Assembly (NCBI RefSeq): GCF_008831285.2
Contig: NC_045150.1
Coordinates: 8,692,001-8,756,000 of the forward strand
Source of the DNA: Nymphaea colorata
Lineage: Eukaryota > Streptophyta > Magnoliopsida > Nymphaeales > Nymphaeaceae
Direction of reading: 5' to 3'
DNA length: 64,000 bases
The notes below the pieces were generated by a model. It was not told where the DNA came from, did not search any database, and saw only the letters and a program-made list of their open reading frames with translations. The translations under genes and the position numbers were made by a program. This document shows, piece by piece, positions 58,798 to 64,000 of the stretch (position 1 is its first letter; every line of letters begins with the position of its first letter).

Positions 58798-61700
58798 ATG
58801 CGAGCTCTCGATCTTCCTTCCTTTCGCTGTCTCGCTTCCGCCTCTTGCTCTCTGAGCTCCGGTGCCGTCACTCTCGCCGTCGGCAGATGGCCGGGATCAG
58901 AAGTCGAAAATCCTCGCTCTCCGAGTGCTTCCCTCTTTCCGGGAGGCCGAAATTTTCCTCTGTTTCGGTTTCTGGAAAAATCCATCGCCGAAGCGGACTC
59001 CGACCTCGGAAAGCTAGTTCACGCTCGCATTGTGACCTCTGGACTAGAATGGGATCGATTTCTGAATAATAATATTATGAATATGTATTCCAAGTGCGGA
59101 CTTACGTCCGATGCGCGAAAATTGTTTGATAAAATTCCCCAGAGAGACTTGGTCTCTTGGAACACGATTCTCGCCGGGTACGCGGACGATGTTGGCGGAG
59201 CCAATGATGGGTTTCTTGTCTTTCGGCTTATGAGGCGGTCGGCTGTCTCTCCCAGCAGGTTGACGTTTGCACCGGTGCTTAAGATTTGCGGCAGGGAAGG
59301 GCTCGTCTGGATTGCAATGCACGTCCATGCTGATGCTCTTAAGTTAGGCTTCATTTCGGATGTCTTTGTCGGTGGAGCTCTCGTCAACATTTACGTAAAA
59401 TTCGGTAACATCGAAGATGCACGCTTGCTATTTGACCAAATGTACGAGAGAGACGTCGTCTTGTGGAACATTATGCTTGACGGGTATGCTCAGACAGGCT
59501 GTACTCAGGAAGCGTGTATGTTGTTTTCGGAATTTTATCGATCCGGCCTGAAACCGGGAGAGATCAGTGTCTGCCATCTTCTTAATGCATTGTCTTCCTT
59601 TGATTTGGTTGATGAATGGAAAATTAAGCAGGTCCATGGATATACTTTGAAGTTCGGGATAGACTCGTATCAGACAGTGCGCGCCATGTTAGCTGACATC
59701 TACGTAAAATTTGGTTCAGAAATGTGTTTTTTCTGTGATAATTCAGACGTCGTTAGCTGGAACAAGACAATGTCTGGGTTCTTACGGAATAGGAAAAATA
59801 CAAATGTATTGAAATGCTTTGTAGAAATGAAGAAATCGGGTGTAGATCCTGATTTCATTACCTTTTTGACTGTTCTTGGTTCTGTTGCTTCTGAAAATGC
59901 TCTAATGGAAGGCAAGCAAGTGCACTGCGTAATTGTGAAAACTGGCATAGATGGATGTCTAACTGTGTCGAACAGTCTAATCAACATGTATTCCAAAACG
60001 GGTAGTCTTTCCGATGCCAGACATATATTTGGTGGAATGAGGGAACTGGATTTGGTATCGTGGAACTCTATGATTTCAGCCTGCATTCAGTATGGTTGCG
60101 ACGTGGAGTCAATACATTTATTTGTGGATATGCAGCGTAGTGGTGTGGTTCCTGATAGGTATACGTTGACTGCAGTTCTAAGAGCTTGCGCAACTGTCTC
60201 TTTGGGGTTAAAGTTGGGGAAGCAAGTCCACGTACATGCTGTAAAACATGGTTCTGCTTATTATGATGTTTTTGTGCTAACTACGCTGTTAGACTTGTAC
60301 GCTAAGCACGGTTTAATGAAAGAAGCAATGCTCTTGTTTAGTAGAATGATTAATAGTGATGTGGCCGTTTGGAATGCGTTGCTTTCTGGGTATGTTCTTA
60401 ACGAGGAGGGGAATGAGGCACTGAAACTCTTAATCTATATGCAGAAGGCTGGCATTGGAGTGAATCAGTTTACTTTGGCTACTGCGGCGAAGGCATGCAG
60501 CTTGTTAGTTTTGATTACGGAAGGAAGACAGCTCCACGCCTATACAGTCAAGCTCGGATACGAGTCAGATTTATGTGTAGAAACTGGTATTTTAGATATG
60601 TATGTAAACTGTGGAGTTACTGAGGATGCATACAAACTTTTTAGCAGTATGCAGGAGCGGGATGAAGTTGCTTGGACTACTATGATTTCTGGATGTGTGC
60701 AGAATGGAGATGATGATTTTGCTCTGCAGCTCTATTATCAGATGCAGCGCTCAGGTGTTATTCCAGATGAGTACACGTTTGCTAGCCTGATTAAAGCTTG
60801 TTCATGTTTGGCAGCGCTAGAACAGGGAAAGTTAATGCATGCAAACGCAATTAAAATGGGGATTGATTTGGACAATTTTGTTGCGACTGCCATGATCGAT
60901 ATGTATGCTAAATGTGGAAACATAGATGATGCATATTGTCTTTTTGAGCTGATGGAAACGGATAATGTTGCTTCTTGGAATGCTATAATTGCGGGTTTGG
61001 CACAACATGGACATGGTGAACAAGCCCTTCAACTCTTCGAGACAATGCTTCATTTGGGTACAAAACCTGATAAGGTGACATTTATTGGAGTTATTTCATC
61101 TTGCAGCCATGCTGGACTTGTGAACAAAGCCAAGCAGCTCTTTGAGTCAATGTGTAATGATTATCATATCAAGCCTGAAATTGAACACTATGCTTGCATG
61201 GTCGATGTCCTTGGTCGAGCTGGGCTGATTCATGATGCTGAGACGCTGATCAAAGACATGCCTTTTGAGGGGTCTGCTTCTATGTATAGGTCTCTTCTTG
61301 CAGCATGTCGAGTTCATGGTGCTGCAGAAGCTGGGGAGCGGATGGCGGCAAGGCTTGTACATATGGAACCGAATGATTCAGCGGCATATATTCTGTTGTC
61401 TAATATGTATGCATCTGCAAACTTGTGGCAAGGAGTGGTCAATGCCAGGAAGATGATGAAGCAAAAGGGGGTGAAGAAAGACCCAGGACATAGTTGGATT
61501 GATGTGAAAGGAAACGTGCACTTGTTTGTTGTGGATGACAAGTCTCACCCACAATCTCATGACATTTACAAGAAATTAGAGGAGTTGATTCAAAGAATTA
61601 AGGTTGCAGGTTATGTTCCTGATACAGATTTTGTGCTTTTGGATTTATCGGACGAGGAAAAGGAAAGGGCTCTGTATTATCACAGTGAAAAGCTGGCAAT

Positions 61701-61890
61701 TGCTTACGGCTTGTTCAGCATTCCACCCCCTCTACGCATTCGTGTCATAAAGAACCTCCGAGTTTGTGGTGATTGCCACAACGCAATCAAATATATATCG
61801 AAGGTTGAAAACCGGGAAATTGTTGTTAGGGATGCAAATCGGTTCCATCACTTTACAAAGGGTGTATGCTCTTGTGGAGATTACTGGTAG
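58798..61890 (+). CDS. DYW-class pentatricopeptide repeat protein, 1030 aa, intronless
   Basis: One uninterrupted frame from ATG 58798 to TAG 61890. The first 60 residues are rich in Ser/Arg with few acids, consistent with an organellar transit peptide. Tandem PLS-type PPR motifs follow (repeated NMYSKCG, RDLVSWN, GYA, PDEYTF and HAxxxKxG blocks) from about residue 70 to 830. Then come E/E+ motifs and a DYW domain: the deaminase motif HSE at about 962-964, CGDCH at about 990-994 and the C-terminal CSCGDYW. The DYW domain is a zinc-dependent cytidine deaminase for C-to-U editing of plastid or mitochondrial RNA. Layout and sequence resemble Arabidopsis At4g33170 (from memory). All key residues are present; probably functional. 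Confidence 0.96.
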   Translation: MRALDLPSFRCLASASCSLSSGAVTLAVGRWPGSEVENPRSPSASLFPGGRNFPLFRFLEKSIAEADSDLGKLVHARIVTSGLEWDRFLNNNIMNMYSKCGLTSDARKLFDKIPQRDLVSWNTILAGYADDVGGANDGFLVFRLMRRSAVSPSRLTFAPVLKICGREGLVWIAMHVHADALKLGFISDVFVGGALVNIYVKFGNIEDARLLFDQMYERDVVLWNIMLDGYAQTGCTQEACMLFSEFYRSGLKPGEISVCHLLNALSSFDLVDEWKIKQVHGYTLKFGIDSYQTVRAMLADIYVKFGSEMCFFCDNSDVVSWNKTMSGFLRNRKNTNVLKCFVEMKKSGVDPDFITFLTVLGSVASENALMEGKQVHCVIVKTGIDGCLTVSNSLINMYSKTGSLSDARHIFGGMRELDLVSWNSMISACIQYGCDVESIHLFVDMQRSGVVPDRYTLTAVLRACATVSLGLKLGKQVHVHAVKHGSAYYDVFVLTTLLDLYAKHGLMKEAMLLFSRMINSDVAVWNALLSGYVLNEEGNEALKLLIYMQKAGIGVNQFTLATAAKACSLLVLITEGRQLHAYTVKLGYESDLCVETGILDMYVNCGVTEDAYKLFSSMQERDEVAWTTMISGCVQNGDDDFALQLYYQMQRSGVIPDEYTFASLIKACSCLAALEQGKLMHANAIKMGIDLDNFVATAMIDMYAKCGNIDDAYCLFELMETDNVASWNAIIAGLAQHGHGEQALQLFETMLHLGTKPDKVTFIGVISSCSHAGLVNKAKQLFESMCNDYHIKPEIEHYACMVDVLGRAGLIHDAETLIKDMPFEGSASMYRSLLAACRVHGAAEAGERMAARLVHMEPNDSAAYILLSNMYASANLWQGVVNARKMMKQKGVKKDPGHSWIDVKGNVHLFVVDDKSHPQSHDIYKKLEELIQRIKVAGYVPDTDFVLLDLSDEEKERALYYHSEKLAIAYGLFSIPPPLRIRVIKNLRVCGDCHNAIKYISKVENREIVVRDANRFHHFTKGVCSCGDYW

Positions 61891-64000
61891 CAGAAATACT
61901 CTTTGAACAGGTGATGGTGTCCTTTTGGTCCACACCTCGAAGGGGGACAGACCACGTCAGAATATACCACTTCCACTCCTGGCTTTCATTAAACAAGCAC
62001 GATTGACTTACCTACAGCACGGGGCTCAGCAGCAGAGCATGACTATTTTGGTGGCAGATTAGCTTAAGAAGCACTGGTCCCGATAGGCAATAACATTCAT
62101 GAGAAGGAACTCTGGGAATCCCTTACTGATTAGAAAACCTCAAGAGATTTTCTTGCTGTTGTACATATCAAACTTGTCACTGATTAGAATGCTGCTGTAT
62201 GATTAGGATGTGACAGCAATTTTCTGTGCTAATTAGCATTTGGAAGATGGGGTTGGTGTTTGAACACTATCAGAATTTTGGTAGATGACCGATAAGTCAG
62301 ATTCTTCTGAAATACTAGTTTCATTTAACTACCTTTGCGTGTAGTTCCAGAATCTCTCTCACACACTAACAGTTCTTGAAAACTTTGACTATGTTGTTCT
62401 CTCCATGAGGGACATGTTTCCATTTCTGGGAAAGTTTGGTTAGACACAATCAAATGCAAAAATAGCAGCCTGAGAGGTGCATCTGTTATGTGTATCTTCC
62501 GTGTCTCTATTTGTTCTAATTTATTTCACAACATCTGTAACTGTATATTCTCATTGATAAATGGTTCCACATCTTGATGTTCATTTATTTTTCTTGTCGC
62601 ATCACAAAACAAAAAGTTTTGCTGTCTCTGTCCACCATGGATTAAATGGTTCTCCTTGGATTAATATGTTGTGTTTGCTCTCCTGTATCACAAAATGAAA
62701 CATCTTAGATCATCTTGACATGAAACTAGTAGCATCTGAAAGAGGTTTTGATACTTTTGGCTGTCTGCAACCATATCAGAATTTATTGATATATGACTGT
62801 GCAAGAAGTTCTCAACTTTTCATGCTGCAAATAGATTTCTGATAAAATAGCTAAGGATAATTGATATGACAAACTTCAGTTTGCTGCTATTGTCAAATGA
62901 CAATTCATTCCCTTTTTTTTTTTCCTTGTTTATTAGTGTAGTTGGAAATGGACATGATATCTGAAATCTTGGTGAAAGTGAAAATTCTGATATCTAGCTT
63001 ACTAACTGGTCTGTTATTTTATACAGGAGCTGATATAAATGTTAATATGCAACTGTTATAATATTATGGCACCAAATGTGCTCATCTTTACTTTTAACCA
63101 CCCAAGGACTAAGAATTGGATCCCTTATACATTCTTTTGGGTATATCATTTCCTCTAATGTTAGAAGAATAACTATTCCTTCAATAAGCAATTCAAATGT
63201 ACCATATAAATTGTAAAAAATACTTAAACTAGCCTCTATCAAAATAGTTGGGACTATCTTAGAGCAGGGAGGCATACTAGCAGATAAAAATAACATGAAC
63301 AAACATAAAAAGGAAGAAACTAATAAAAGAAATGGTCTTCAGCTAGAATGTTTGACATCTGAATACAGATTTTTCAATGTCACCTTTTACAGACATTTCA
63401 TGCACGGAGCTTGTTCTCCTTCAAGTAGACAACTTCTTTCAGCCTTGCCTAATTTATTACTTTGTTTGAATGCCAGCAAAAGGTTCCTTAATGTAGCTTG
63501 AATCAAATGATAAGGAGTGTATTCCTTTTTATTATTGAAAGCCAATGAATAATTATGAGGTGCATGATTTACTTCATGGGTTCTATAATTTGTTTCCTTT
63601 GACTGGTTGTGTAGATTTTTTTTTTTTTTTGTGTTATATGCTTGCAAAGAAGAATATTTTTCTAGTTGTCTATATAAAATTGCAGGCACACTTGGAGAAG
63701 AACAATTATGGCTTAATAAAGCATGCAGCTGAAACATATGACAATCATATTGGTTGAGTCAAATTGTAAGCAGACAACGATCACTTTTATTGCAGCTCCT
63801 TTTCTCCGCGTTTTCTAGTCTCCATTCAAAATAACTATCTTGGCCCTTGGGTAAATCAAATTCTGACCAGGTTGTGTCCCAAGTCTGAGATTGTATCCAA
63901 AAGATGTGCCCAGAGATCATCATCTTCTTCAACTCGTGGTTTTTTCTTTTCCCAAATCTTGCCCCTCTTCCTAAATCCACCACTTATTCCTCTTCTTTTC
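61891..64000. other. PPR 3' UTR and intergenic; no firm gene
   Basis: The first few hundred bases should be PPR 3' UTR. A small block at about 63686-63757 follows TTGCAG and reads AHLEKNNYGLIKHAAETYD before a stop, but has no partner exon. The minus frames at 63759-63983 are open yet unrecognised and may belong to a gene continuing to the right. Confidence 0.45.

Noticed and set aside
58467-58985. 172-aa minus ORF overlapping the PPR start
   Set aside because: Overlaps the strongly supported PPR frame and shows no domain of its own.

Overview
This is nuclear DNA of a flowering plant. The evidence is GT-AG introns of 0.5 to 8.8 kb, AT-rich intergenic DNA full of (AT)n, (CT)n and (GT)n microsatellites, and plant-specific gene families: a Tubby-like F-box protein, ARGOS/OSR proteins, DOG1-like proteins and a DYW-class PPR protein. 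I cannot place the species more narrowly from sequence alone.

Layout, left to right. 1-0.45 kb: the 3' end of an unidentified plus-strand gene. 0.45-8.4 kb: AT-rich intergenic DNA holding a 508-bp non-autonomous hAT element (4363-4870) with a perfect 8-bp target duplication. 8.86-13.76 kb: a complete four-exon Tubby-like F-box gene (402 aa, plus strand), followed tail-to-tail by an ARGOS/OSR-type membrane protein gene (14.5-14.9 kb, minus). 14.9-21.8 kb: intergenic, with a decayed hAT transposase (about 18.96-20.18 kb). 21.8-23.4 kb: a second, eroded copy of the same neighbourhood, with a fragment of the Tubby last exon (plus) and a 58-aa OSR-type ORF (minus), so an old TLP-OSR block duplication is inferred. 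23.4-28.6 kb: intergenic with local tandem duplications and a long (AT)n(GT)n tract.

28.7-38.85 kb: an MBF1 transcriptional co-activator gene (143 aa, minus). Its four short exons are spread over 10 kb because intron 2 is 8.8 kb. That intron contains two related hAT-like elements with perfect 8-bp target duplications and unusual TATCGTACGATA palindromes, a degraded third element, and long microsatellites. 42.6-53.8 kb: a cluster of three intronless DOG1-like genes. One is on the plus strand and diverged; two are on the minus strand and lie in a recent direct segmental duplication of about 2.5 and 3.3 kb, separated by a truncated Copia retrotransposon. Both duplication units keep a plus-strand TATA box and leader that may drive an unrecognised transcript. 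54.6-55.85 kb: a decayed LINE 3' end. 58.8-61.9 kb: a single-exon 1030-aa DYW-type PPR gene (predicted organellar RNA C-to-U editing factor). 61.9-64 kb: no supported gene.

These genes do not form one pathway. The clearest themes are local gene duplication (TLP-OSR block, DOG1-like array) and non-autonomous hAT insertions. I found no CRISPR, tRNA or rRNA gene and no clearly new molecular system. The candidates most worth following are the palindromic hAT family in the MBF1 intron, the 58-aa OSR microprotein, and the conserved TATA unit of the DOG1-like duplication.
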